DNA of 64,000 nucleotides from Runella rosea (GTDB lineage Bacteria; Bacteroidota; Bacteroidia; Cytophagales; Spirosomataceae): positions 4,891,501-4,955,500 of the forward strand of contig NZ_CP030850.1 in the NCBI RefSeq assembly GCF_003325355.1, in the 5' to 3' direction. Positions 1 to 7,619 of this stretch are shown here, one piece after another; within the stretch, counting starts at the first letter, position 1; every line of letters starts with the position of its first letter. The translations under genes and the position numbers were made by a program. Under the pieces are notes generated by a model. The model was not told the DNA's origin and ran no database searches. It saw only the letters and a program-made list of their open reading frames with translations.

Positions 1-116
1 CAAAGGTTGTTTTCGTCGGCGGTAATCATCCGATTCCAGATTGTTTTGGGCACAACTCCAAACATAGCGCCTCCGTCGAGTTTGAAATGTCCGGCATCAA
101 TGACGTGTAAATTCAT
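1..116 (-). CDS. MBL-fold metallo-hydrolase, N-terminal part (cut by window edge)
   Basis: Only the first 38 codons are inside the window, read leftwards from an ATG at 114-116. The peptide contains DAGHFKLDGGAMFG followed by VVPKTIW, which resembles the N-terminus of metallo-beta-lactamase-fold hydrolases (the YtnP/lactonase-like group), where a short strand and a GGAMFG turn come before the zinc-binding HxHxDH motif. That motif would lie beyond the left edge, so activity cannot be judged. It is divergent from the Uma2 gene at 201 and the 84 bases between them must hold both promoters; I saw no clear TAnnTTTG element there. Confidence 0.6.
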   Translation of the reverse strand, partial: MNLHVIDAGHFKLDGGAMFGVVPKTIWNRMITADENNL

Positions 117-200
117 GATAGTGAGTGATTGCGTAATTAGCCTAAAACAACTAAATTCTATCAAAACTTGTTATATTTACTGTATAAAAATTAAAAACTG

Positions 201-812
201 ATGACTGCCGTACTTGTCAATGAGTGGATGAATGGGGATACCGAACCCTTTACGTTGGAATTGGCCGATGAAATGGACGACAAAGCATTCTATAAATTTT
301 GCCGCCGCAATGACCACCTTCGTTTTGAACGCAATCCCGACGGGACCATTTTAATTATGCCTAATACTGGAGGAAAAACAGGAAAAAGAAATTCGGAAAT
401 CAATTTTGAATTGGTTTTATGGAATCGTCAACATAAAAAGGGAGTCGTGTTCGACTCTTCAACTGCTTTCAAACTTCCCAATTTTGCTACCCGCTCACCC
501 GATGCGGCGTGGATTAGCGACGAGCGTTGGAACAGCCTGAATGAGGACGAACAAGAGCGTTTTCCTCCCATTGCCCCAGATTTTGTGGTGGAACTGATGT
601 CGGCAAGTGATATTCTGAAAAAAGCCCAGGAAAAAATGCACGAATACATCGAAAACGGGGTGCAACTGGCATGGCTTATTCAACCAAGCACTCAAACCGT
701 ATTTATTTATCGAATAGATGGAACGATTAGCAAAGTAATTGATTTTGACAATAAACTATCGGGAGAGAATGTCTTACCCGAATTTGAGTTTTTACTAAAA
801 TTGCTGCTCTAA
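201..812 (+). CDS. Uma2 family (DUF820) restriction-endonuclease-fold protein
   Basis: 203 aa, ATG start. The Uma2 family has a PD-(D/E)XK nuclease fold; members occur in many copies in cyanobacteria and Bacteroidota, and their substrate is unknown. Visible family signatures are SPDAAWI (about residues 99-105, Asp101), PDFVVELMS (126-134, Glu131) followed by KAQEKMHEYI with Lys141/Lys145, then the strand GVQLAWLI. Glu70 in the NSEINFEL helix would complete the active site. The length is normal for the family. It ends 48 bases before a response regulator on the same strand, so the two may be cotranscribed. No partner methylase, toxin or transposase is nearby. Confidence 0.85.
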   Translation: MTAVLVNEWMNGDTEPFTLELADEMDDKAFYKFCRRNDHLRFERNPDGTILIMPNTGGKTGKRNSEINFELVLWNRQHKKGVVFDSSTAFKLPNFATRSPDAAWISDERWNSLNEDEQERFPPIAPDFVVELMSASDILKKAQEKMHEYIENGVQLAWLIQPSTQTVFIYRIDGTISKVIDFDNKLSGENVLPEFEFLLKLLL

Positions 813-860
813 TCGTAGAAATTTCGCCCACTTTTATACACAAACCTGAGAGCCTGATTG

Positions 861-1562
861 ATGACCCACGACACCAAAAAAATCCTCATCGTAGAAGATG
901 ACTCCCGTATTGCCCAAAACATAAGTAAAGGACTTCGTGAAAAAGGTTTTGAAACGGAGATTGCGTATGATGGACTCATTGGTAGTAAAATTGCCACCGC
1001 TAACCATTTTGATTTGGTCATTTTAGACATCAATTTGCCGTCTATGAACGGCTACGAAGTGTGTAAACTGATTCGTCAGCGTGATCCCAATGTGCCTGTT
1101 TTGATGCTCACGGCCCTTGGCGAGCCCGACGATAAAATCGAAGGATTCAATGTGGGAGCCGATGATTATATCGTCAAACCGTTTGATTTTCGGGAGTTGT
1201 TGGCGCGCGTTAACGTATTTCTCAAACGCTCCCAGTCAGATGCTGACAACACGGGCGGTAACATTTTGCGCGTGGCCGACCTTGAAATAAATACCGATAC
1301 CAAGATTGTGGTCCGGGCCAATCATGCCATCGACCTTACCCCCAAAGAGTTGGCGCTTTTGGAATATTTGGTGCGCAACAAAGGACGCGTTGTTTCCAAA
1401 ACCGATATTGCCGAAAAGGTTTGGGACATGAATTTTGACAGCGGAACCAACGTAGTGGAAGTGTACATTAATTTTCTACGGAAGAAAATAGACCGTGATT
1501 TTGACACCAAACTGATTCATACCAAATCAGGAATGGGGTACGTTTTAAAAGAAGATTCGTAA
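861..1562 (+). CDS. OmpR/PhoB-family response regulator
   Basis: 233 aa. An upstream TTG at 858 is one codon longer, but the ATG at 861 is the natural start. The receiver domain occupies residues 7-120: acidic pair Asp13/Asp14, phospho-acceptor Asp56 in LVILDINLP, Thr84 and Lys106 in DYIVKPFDF. A winged-helix DNA-binding domain follows (about 140-233) with the LTPKELALLEYL helix and the GMGYVL C-terminal hairpin. It is a DNA-binding transcription factor activated by phosphorylation. No histidine kinase gene is adjacent; the neighbours are Uma2 and a peptidase, so it is an orphan within this window and its kinase must be encoded elsewhere. Confidence 0.93.
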   Translation: MTHDTKKILIVEDDSRIAQNISKGLREKGFETEIAYDGLIGSKIATANHFDLVILDINLPSMNGYEVCKLIRQRDPNVPVLMLTALGEPDDKIEGFNVGADDYIVKPFDFRELLARVNVFLKRSQSDADNTGGNILRVADLEINTDTKIVVRANHAIDLTPKELALLEYLVRNKGRVVSKTDIAEKVWDMNFDSGTNVVEVYINFLRKKIDRDFDTKLIHTKSGMGYVLKEDS

Positions 1563-1691
1563 AAAAGTCCAGAAAAGCATCCAGTACTCACGCAATGGCG
1601 CCTTCTGTGTAATCACCTGTTTTGGGGGAGTGTTTTCTCCTGCTTTACCGTTAAATTGCCGCACTTTTGCATCAAACCAATCGTTCATCAC

Positions 1692-3797
1692 ATGAAAACC
1701 TATATTTTAGCGGCAAGCCTGCTCTTTAGTAGCATTGCTTTTGCACAAAACCCGAGTAGTATGAGTTCAAATCCCTTGTTGCAGCCGTTTAATACCCCCC
1801 ACCAAACGGCTCCTTATGACAAAATTAAGCCAGAGCATTTTTTGCCAGCGCTCAAAGAATCCATGGCTGAAGGGCGCAAAGAAATCAATGCGCTTATCAA
1901 TAATCCGGCCAAACCTACTTTCGAAAACACCATTCTTGCCCTTGAGCAGGGCGGTGGAAATGTAGGGAAAGTAAGCAGTGTTTTGTTTCACCTTAATGGG
2001 GCCGAAACCAATCCTGAAATCCAGAAAACCATTCGGGAAGCCTCGCCGATGCTGACCGAGTACGGCAATGACATTACGCTCAATGACAAGCTTTTTGCGC
2101 GGGTAAAAGCCGTTTGGGACCAACGCGATAAGCTGAAATTGGATACTGAAAGTGCGATGTTGTTGGAAAAAACCTACAAAAGCTTCTCGCGCAACGGTGC
2201 CAATTTGAACGACGCCGACAAAGAAAAACTTCGCGGAATCAACAAGGATTTGTCGCAGTTGTCCATCAAATTTGCCGAAAATAACTTGGCTGAAACCAAC
2301 GAATATGCCCTCTCGGTTACCGACGAAAAAGACTTGGCTGGTTTGCCTGATTTTGTGAAAGAAGGAGCCAAAGCGGCGGCTAAAAAAATGAATAAAGAAG
2401 GCTGGGTGTTTACGTTGCAAGCCCCGAGTTATGGGCCGTTTATGCAATACGCCGAAAATCGCGATCTTCGTAAAAAACTCTTTTTAGCATTCAACGCGCG
2501 CGGATTTGGCGGAGGTAAAAACGATAATCAAGCCAATATCGCCCAAATCGTCAAACTTCGTTATGACAAGGCCAAGTTGCTGGGCTACGAAACTTGGGCT
2601 GACTATATGCTAGAAGAACGCATGGCCAACAGCAAGCAAATTGTCACGGACTTTCTGAATGACGTGAAGAAGTACGCCGAACCCGCCGCCGCCAAAGAAT
2701 TGGCTGAATTGACGGCTTATGCCAAGAAAAACGGTTTTACGGAAGACAAACTTCAGCGTTGGGATGTGTCGTATTATTCTGAAAAACTGAAAAAAGAAAA
2801 ATACGCCATCAACGACGAATTGTTGAAGCCTTACTTCAAACTCGAAAACGTACTGGATGGTATTTTTACGTTGACCAATAAGCTGTACGGCATCACGTTC
2901 AAAGAAAATAAAGAAATTGCGGGCTGGCATCCAGAAGTGAAGACTTACGAAGTATTTGACAAAGACGGCAAATTTTTGGCCGTTTGGTACGGAGATTATT
3001 TCCCACGCCCTGGCAAACGTGCTGGCGCGTGGAATAATAGTATTCAGGACCAGTGGGTTGAAAACGGTAAAGAGTTTCGTCCGCACGTGGTCAATGTGTG
3101 TAACTTCTCGCGACCAACGGACAGCAAGCCTTCGTTGTTGTCATTCAGCGAAGTAACCACGCTTTTCCATGAATTTGGGCATGCCTTACACGGGATGCTG
3201 GCGAACGGCAAATATCAAACTACCTCTGGAACGAGCGTGGCGTGGGACTTTGTAGAGTTGCCGAGTCAAATCATGGAAAACTTTGCCGAAGAGCCCGAAG
3301 TATTACGGATTTTTGCAAGACATTATCAAACTGGTGAAGTGATTCCGCAGGAATACATTGACAAAATCCGTGCTAGTTCTAATTTTATGGCGGGCCTTGC
3401 CAATATGCGCCAAGTAGGATTGGGCATGATTGATATGGCGTGGCACAGTACAGTTCCTAACGGTGAAACTGTGGTGCAAATCGAAGAAAAGGCCGACGTA
3501 GGCGCTAAACTATACCCTAAAACCGAAGGAACGAGCGTGAGCACGGCGTTTAGTCATATTTTTGCGGGGGGCTATTCGTCTGGTTATTATAGCTACAAAT
3601 GGTCGGAAGTGTTGGATGCCGATGCGTTTGAGTTGTTCAAAGAAAAAGGCATTTTCAATCAAGAAGTGGCGCAATCATTCCGGGATAATGTACTCTCAAA
3701 AGGCGGCAGCGAAAAGCCAATGGTGCTTTATAAGCGCTTCCGTGGCCGTGAGCCCAAACCCGAAGCAATGCTGAAACGGGCTGGGCTGGCCTTGTAA
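1692..3797 (+). CDS. dcp: M3-family zinc peptidase (peptidyl-dipeptidase Dcp type), exported
   Basis: 701 aa from the ATG at 1692; an in-frame TTG at 1656 would put 12 residues in front of a clean signal peptide (MKTYILAASLLFSSIAFAQ), so I reject it. The mature protein has the long helical M3 N-terminal half and the zinc site HEFGH at residues 493-497 within LFHEFGHALHGML, with the downstream ENFAEEP segment supplying the third zinc ligand. Length and organisation match the Dcp/oligopeptidase A family, which removes dipeptides from the C-terminus of oligopeptides. The signal peptide places it in the periplasm, where it would recycle peptides. A strong hairpin terminator follows the stop. Dcp versus oligopeptidase A specificity cannot be read from the sequence. 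Confidence 0.9.
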   Translation: MKTYILAASLLFSSIAFAQNPSSMSSNPLLQPFNTPHQTAPYDKIKPEHFLPALKESMAEGRKEINALINNPAKPTFENTILALEQGGGNVGKVSSVLFHLNGAETNPEIQKTIREASPMLTEYGNDITLNDKLFARVKAVWDQRDKLKLDTESAMLLEKTYKSFSRNGANLNDADKEKLRGINKDLSQLSIKFAENNLAETNEYALSVTDEKDLAGLPDFVKEGAKAAAKKMNKEGWVFTLQAPSYGPFMQYAENRDLRKKLFLAFNARGFGGGKNDNQANIAQIVKLRYDKAKLLGYETWADYMLEERMANSKQIVTDFLNDVKKYAEPAAAKELAELTAYAKKNGFTEDKLQRWDVSYYSEKLKKEKYAINDELLKPYFKLENVLDGIFTLTNKLYGITFKENKEIAGWHPEVKTYEVFDKDGKFLAVWYGDYFPRPGKRAGAWNNSIQDQWVENGKEFRPHVVNVCNFSRPTDSKPSLLSFSEVTTLFHEFGHALHGMLANGKYQTTSGTSVAWDFVELPSQIMENFAEEPEVLRIFARHYQTGEVIPQEYIDKIRASSNFMAGLANMRQVGLGMIDMAWHSTVPNGETVVQIEEKADVGAKLYPKTEGTSVSTAFSHIFAGGYSSGYYSYKWSEVLDADAFELFKEKGIFNQEVAQSFRDNVLSKGGSEKPMVLYKRFRGREPKPEAMLKRAGLAL

Positions 3798-3813
3798 CTA
3801 CTTAAAATACAGC

Positions 3814-3846
3814 AAAAAGGCAGTTTTTTTAAAAACTGCCTTTTTG
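3814..3846 (+). terminator. Rho-independent terminator after the M3 peptidase gene
   Basis: AAAAAGGCAGTTTT pairs with AAAACTGCCTTTTT, a near-perfect hairpin ending in a T run, 17 bases after the peptidase stop. It lies between convergent genes and can also serve the minus-strand decarboxylase gene that ends at 3862. Confidence 0.85.
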
Positions 3847-3861
3847 TATTTATGGGCTTTA

Positions 3862-5289
3862 CTACCCAATAGTTGTCGCGATATTTTCAATCTCCGCCAA
3901 AAGTGCTATTAAATCTTCCTTTTTTGTGAGGGGATTCATCAACGATACCCGTAAATATAGCTTTTCACGCAGAGTGGTTTGAACAATATAAAAATTGCCC
4001 TCTTCCAATAATCGTTGCCTGATGACCGCGTTGACTGAATTGTAGGATTCTGGGGTTTGACGCGCTCCCACAAACCGAAAACAAACGATATTGCTTTGTG
4101 GCTCAACGCCTAATTCAAAACGTGGATTGGCTTGTAGTATTCCGACGAAATCATGCGCTAAATCGTGAAGTGTGTCTACGTTTTCGGCAAAAATTTCTTC
4201 GCCGTAGGCTTTCAAAATGGAATATATTTTGACGCTCATCATCAGTTTGGTACATTCAAAGGTGCGTTTGCCTGAGTTGAACCATTCTTGTGAACCCTGA
4301 TTAGCCCACAAATACTGCGCTTTTTGGTGAAAGGTTTTGAAGGAATCGTCGACGTTTTTGAAAATAAGCGCCGTGGCTAGCGCAGGTGTCATGAGCATTT
4401 TGTGCCAATCAATCACGACCGAATCGGCAAGGTTGATGCCTGCGACCAATGATTTGTATTTTTCGGAAAAGACCACCGCACCACCGTGCGCCCCGTCGAC
4501 GTGAAACCAAAGGTTGTGTTGAGCGCAAAATTCGCCGATTGTCTGCAAATCGTCGTACGAGCCTGTGGAGGTGGAGCAGGCGCTGCCGATGACCGCAATA
4601 ACGGTTAAGCCCTTGTTAGAAGCTTGTTGGTAATAGTCTTCCAAGAGTTCGGTGCGTAGTTGAAAACGTTCGTTTGTCGGAATTTTTATGATGCCTTCGC
4701 TGCCCATTCCCATGATACGTGCCGCCCTGTCGATGCAGTAGTGGGCTTCTTCCGAAACCATCACGGCCAAGCGCCCGCTGTGGCCTTCTTCCCATACATC
4801 GGTGGGGGCTTTAGCAGCACGGGCTGCCAACAAGGCCGTCAGATTGGCTAAGGTGCCTCCAGAGGTTAACAAGCCAGAGGCTTGGGCAGTGAAGCCGATT
4901 TTATTGGCTAGTAAATCACTCAAAATTCGCTCTAATGGATTGGATACCAGCCCCATTTCATACACTGCCATGCCGTTGTTGAGCATTCCAGTCAGAAGCC
5001 CCGTCAATGCTGCAATGGGTAAAGGAGGTGATACTTGATGGCCCATGTAGCGGGGGTGATGCAAATGCGTGGATTGCTGGATTACCTTCTCAAAAAACGC
5101 CAATAGATTACCTTTTCCCCCCTCAAAGTCCTGTTGCCAAACTTCTAGGTTGTCTTCAGGTAAACGGTATGGAATCACCGTTTTTAGGGTTTGATTTTGG
5201 GCATTCGAAAGATAGTCCGCCAGCGTATCTACCAATTGGTGGGCTTCTTGGCGAAAATGTTCTGGCGAATAGGCTTGTGTCAGATTCAT
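3862..5289 (-). CDS. PLP-dependent group II decarboxylase
   Basis: 475 aa, ATG at 5287-5289. This is a fold-type I PLP enzyme of the group II decarboxylase family (aromatic-L-amino-acid, glutamate and L-2,4-diaminobutyrate decarboxylases). Visible are the substrate-side HPRYMGHQVSPP motif, TSGGTLANLTALLAAR (cofactor phosphate site), the VDGAHGG segment (Asp that pairs with the pyridine nitrogen and the stacking His region) and the Schiff-base lysine in DWHKMLM at about residue 297. The substrate is not deducible; the 2,4-diaminobutyrate/aromatic branch is the closest guess by feel. Upstream on the opposite strand sits a decayed LysR gene, so a regulator that may once have controlled it is lost. 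Confidence 0.88.
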   Translation of the reverse strand: MNLTQAYSPEHFRQEAHQLVDTLADYLSNAQNQTLKTVIPYRLPEDNLEVWQQDFEGGKGNLLAFFEKVIQQSTHLHHPRYMGHQVSPPLPIAALTGLLTGMLNNGMAVYEMGLVSNPLERILSDLLANKIGFTAQASGLLTSGGTLANLTALLAARAAKAPTDVWEEGHSGRLAVMVSEEAHYCIDRAARIMGMGSEGIIKIPTNERFQLRTELLEDYYQQASNKGLTVIAVIGSACSTSTGSYDDLQTIGEFCAQHNLWFHVDGAHGGAVVFSEKYKSLVAGINLADSVVIDWHKMLMTPALATALIFKNVDDSFKTFHQKAQYLWANQGSQEWFNSGKRTFECTKLMMSVKIYSILKAYGEEIFAENVDTLHDLAHDFVGILQANPRFELGVEPQSNIVCFRFVGARQTPESYNSVNAVIRQRLLEEGNFYIVQTTLREKLYLRVSLMNPLTKKEDLIALLAEIENIATTIG

Positions 5290-5377
5290 GTTGAGGGTAC
5301 GTGATGCGGTTCTGACTACAAAACAAGTTACTATATTTGATACAAAAAAATGCTTATTTTTTACTGATTAATGCTGA

Positions 5378-5695
5378 ATACGCATCAGTTTGAGTTATGT
5401 AGAAATGGTCCACCAGATTTGCCGTGATTACGGTGGTTTTATTCCCAAAATCGTGCATGAATCGGCCTATTCTGCATTGGTACTTCGATTGGTAGAGGCA
5501 GGGATTGGTATTTCAATCGAGCCAAAATCCACGCTTTGGGCACAAAATCTCCAAATTAAGTAGGTGAAATTATGGCGCATTGCCCAAAAAGCTGAGATGA
5601 AAATGCTGTGGTTGGAGGAAAGATCGGACGAGTTAAAGTCGATTATTCAACTCGTCGAAAGTAGTGGCTTTGATTTCTTATTTGACATAAAATAA
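5378..5695 (+). pseudogene. LysR-family regulator remnant (C-terminal effector domain, internal stop)
   Basis: Translating frame 5378-5695 gives a peptide typical of the LysR substrate-binding domain, including VHESAYSALVLRLVEAGIG then ISIEPKSTL, and after an in-frame TAG at 5561-5563 it continues in the same frame as VKLWRI...EMKMLWLEERSDELKSIIQLV to a TAA at 5693-5695. The whole N-terminal helix-turn-helix half is missing and a TGA lies just upstream (5375). Both halves still read as protein, so decay is recent or the stop is a single mutation. No start codon with a plausible leader is present. The rest of the 5290-5767 gap shows nothing else I can support except a TATATTTG at 5332-5339. 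Confidence 0.7.
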
Positions 5696-5767
5696 GGTCA
5701 TTTGACTAAAATCATTTTTTTTGTATTATTGAAAGATTTATTTTGACTTAACTAAACCTCTATGTGA

Positions 5768-5992
5768 ATGAAACAGTTTAATTCTGCGGCTGAGAAAGAA
5801 AGCTATTATGCCAAACGCCGCCAACGCGGGCTCATCGTCGGGGCCATTGGCGGAGCTATATTGGGCCTTGGATTTCTTATTCAATACATTTTATACATGC
5901 AGGGACATTCCTTCAATGCCGTGATGTATTCGCTCACCAGCATTGGTATTATCATGGTCCTCTACGCGGGAGTAGAGATTTTTGGATGGTAG
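5768..5992 (+). CDS. Small two-span membrane protein, unknown function
   Basis: 74 aa, ATG start. A hydrophilic basic N-terminus (KESYYAKRRQRG) is followed by two predicted membrane spans, about residues 22-43 (LIVGAIGGAILGLGFLIQYI) and 52-72 (AVMYSLTSIGIIMVLYAGVEI). Positive-inside charge puts both ends in the cytoplasm. I do not recognise a family. It has no partner on its strand: the LysR remnant is upstream and a convergent anti-sigma gene is downstream. Composition is like its neighbours and it has a clean reading frame, so I take it as real, though no confident promoter was found. Confidence 0.6.
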   Translation: MKQFNSAAEKESYYAKRRQRGLIVGAIGGAILGLGFLIQYILYMQGHSFNAVMYSLTSIGIIMVLYAGVEIFGW

Positions 5993-6030
5993 ATTTTGAC
6001 TAAAGCTAGTCCATTCTGATAAAGAACGGA

Positions 6031-6504
6031 CTAGGGCTGCTGGTTCAATCGTTTTCTGAGAATTCGTTCTGCAATCAATAGAAACAAAACGGCGTTCAAA
6101 GGAAGGAGCACCTGTTGCACAAGGGTAAGATTAAGTGATTGGTCCAAACCTTGTAATTGCTCAGTCCATAGATTTGTGGGTTGTGTTTCTCCCAAAATAG
6201 ATACCCCAGCCAACGTTAGTAGTAGCATCATTCCAATAAATAAGAAAGGCATCCATTTTATCATTACTAGGCGTGTAGAGGGAGACTTGTCGGATGTCCA
6301 TTGGCGTATCACATTATTTTCAAAAGCCATCGAAGGACTTTCAAGGTGCATCGTTTCCAAATCATTGTGCAGTTGCGACAATTCGATAAAGTACTCGCAG
6401 TACGCGGTATCTGTTTCGAGCCAATACTGGTGCCGTTGCCGCAATTCTTCGGTTGCGGTGCCATCGAGTACTTCAAAAAGCTCGTCGTCGTTGAGTTGTT
6501 GCAT
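6031..6504 (-). CDS. Anti-sigma factor-like membrane protein
   Basis: 157 aa. A cytosolic N-terminal part (about 1-75) with an MQQLNDDELFEVLDGT start resembles the short zinc-free anti-sigma N-domains of Bacteroidota. Two hydrophobic spans follow, about residues 85-105 (WMPFLFIGMMLLLTLAGVSI) and 128-147 (VLLPLNAVLFLLIAERIL), separated by a short periplasmic loop. The gene begins 6 bases after the ECF sigma gene stop, so the pair is translationally linked, which is the best evidence that it binds and inhibits that sigma factor at the membrane. There is no recognisable HxxxCxxC zinc motif. Confidence 0.7.
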   Translation of the reverse strand: MQQLNDDELFEVLDGTATEELRQRHQYWLETDTAYCEYFIELSQLHNDLETMHLESPSMAFENNVIRQWTSDKSPSTRLVMIKWMPFLFIGMMLLLTLAGVSILGETQPTNLWTEQLQGLDQSLNLTLVQQVLLPLNAVLFLLIAERILRKRLNQQP

Positions 6505-6510
6505 GTGTTT

Positions 6511-7077
6511 TTAGTACAAATTGTTTACTTCTTCTCCCAATTGCTTCCGTAAGGCGTCGGCCAAACGTTTGCGTGCGCGGTGCAATTTTACTTTTATCGT
6601 TTCAGCTGATATACCCGTAATCTCCGCAATTTCTTCCAACGATTGTTCCCGCAAATAAAATAGCGTAATCATGGTCACATCGTCGGCCGAAAGTTGCTTC
6701 ATCGCCTGCTGAATATTTTTGATACGCTCCTTCTTGTGAAGGTTTTGTTGGGTATCCGTCACCGCATACGCCAAGGCATTGATTTCAGTGATGCCTTCCG
6801 TCGGTTTTTGTCGGCGCTTGGCGCCCAAAGCGGCGTTGAAAACGATTCTGTAAAACCAAGTCGTAAATTTAGCAGTTTGGTTAAATTCTTTCAACGCGCC
6901 AAAAGCCTGTAAAAAGGCATCCTGCGCAGCTTCTTCGGCTTCTTCGCGGTGATTGAGAATTCGATACGCTACCGTAAAAGCAAAATCTTTGTGGCGTTGT
7001 ACCAAGGCTCGGTAAGCCGAGGTGTCGCCTGCCAAAATTTGCTCAATAAGTTGTATATCTTTCAGATTGTCATTCAC
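6511..7077 (-). CDS. ECF-type RNA polymerase sigma factor
   Basis: 188 aa starting at a GTG (7075-7077); no in-frame ATG gives a complete region 2. Region sigma-2 (about 25-95) includes the helix EEAEEAAQDAFLQAFGAL and the DNA-melting TKFTTWFYRIVFNAAL segment; region sigma-4 (about 125-180) includes LREQSLEEIAEITGIS and the recognition helix AETIKVKLHRARKRL. Region 3 is absent, as expected for the ECF group. It redirects RNA polymerase to a stress or envelope regulon and is probably held by the membrane protein encoded next. The upstream region contains an inverted repeat (7105-7163). Confidence 0.93.
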   Translation of the reverse strand: MNDNLKDIQLIEQILAGDTSAYRALVQRHKDFAFTVAYRILNHREEAEEAAQDAFLQAFGALKEFNQTAKFTTWFYRIVFNAALGAKRRQKPTEGITEINALAYAVTDTQQNLHKKERIKNIQQAMKQLSADDVTMITLFYLREQSLEEIAEITGISAETIKVKLHRARKRLADALRKQLGEEVNNLY

Positions 7078-7104
7078 AACGGATTGGATGCTAAAAGGTC
7101 GAAT

Positions 7105-7163
7105 AAGGTTACGGCTAAGTTCGAGTTTTTTAGGTAAAAGTTTTTAATTTATCCCGTAACCTT
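7105..7163. repeat. Inverted repeat in the divergent sigma / DUF6249 intergenic region
   Basis: AAGGTTACGG at 7105-7114 is the exact reverse complement of CCGTAACCTT at 7154-7163, with 39 bases between. It lies in the 146-base gap between the sigma gene and the divergent DUF6249-type gene. It could be two copies of a promoter element used by the ECF factor on each strand (GTAAC-like -35 boxes) or a regulator site. This is inference from symmetry only. Confidence 0.45.
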
Positions 7164-7223
7164 CCGTAATACTTTTTCATCCTATGCCCAAAGAAACTTG
7201 TTCAACACTTAAAATAAGTCACT

Positions 7224-7562
7224 ATGAATCCCCTTATTATTCCGCTTATCTCTGTTATTGCTGGACTGATTATGATTGTTTTTCTCCGTTATTTTCAAAA
7301 TATGGAACGAATGTCGATGATTGAAAAAGGGCTCAATCCTTTTGATAATCAATCAATAAAAAGAAACCGTATTAGTCCTGACAACACTCTTCGATTTGGA
7401 TTGTTGCTGGTAGGGGCGGGACTAGGTTTATTGATAGGTGCTATTATAGCTCCCTATACCCAGAGTGAAGGTATTCAGGTAGCGCTTGTTATGATTTTTG
7501 GCGGGGCTGGCTTGTTGCTTTCTTACGTCATTCAGATAAAAAATGACAGAAAATCTCAATAG
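7224..7562 (+). CDS. DUF6249-like small membrane protein
   Basis: 112 aa. One span at residues 3-23, a short cytosolic segment containing MERMSMIEKGLNPFD, then two further spans at about 57-80 and 85-105. The motif 'ER...IEKG' after the first span and the two-helix C-terminus match the DUF6249 type of small inner-membrane proteins often found next to ECF sigma operons in Bacteroidota. Here it is divergent from the sigma/anti-sigma pair, so it may be one of their targets. Function is unknown. A bidirectional terminator follows at 7583. Confidence 0.65.
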   Translation: MNPLIIPLISVIAGLIMIVFLRYFQNMERMSMIEKGLNPFDNQSIKRNRISPDNTLRFGLLLVGAGLGLLIGAIIAPYTQSEGIQVALVMIFGGAGLLLSYVIQIKNDRKSQ

Positions 7563-7582
7563 CTGCCAAGTGGAGTAAGAAC

Positions 7583-7616
7583 AAAAAGAGGGTTGGCGAC
7601 GAGCCAACCCTCTTTT
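7583..7616. terminator. Bidirectional terminator between DUF6249-like gene and glgE
   Basis: A 14-bp perfect stem, AAAAGAGGGTTGGC with GCCAACCCTCTTTT, and a 5-base loop. It is A-rich on the left and T-rich on the right, so it works on both strands. It sits 4 bases from the glgE stop. Confidence 0.9.
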
Positions 7617-7619
7617 GTA

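Noticed and set aside
1767..2447. Long minus-strand open frame inside the M3 peptidase gene
   Set aside because: The plus-strand protein is a clear M3 peptidase over the whole length; the antisense frame is rich in Phe/Arg/Gln with no motif and no promoter.
5405..5563. Intact LysR gene or a small ORF
   Set aside because: It lacks the helix-turn-helix domain, has an internal TAG at 5561 and an upstream in-frame TGA; only the decayed effector domain remains.
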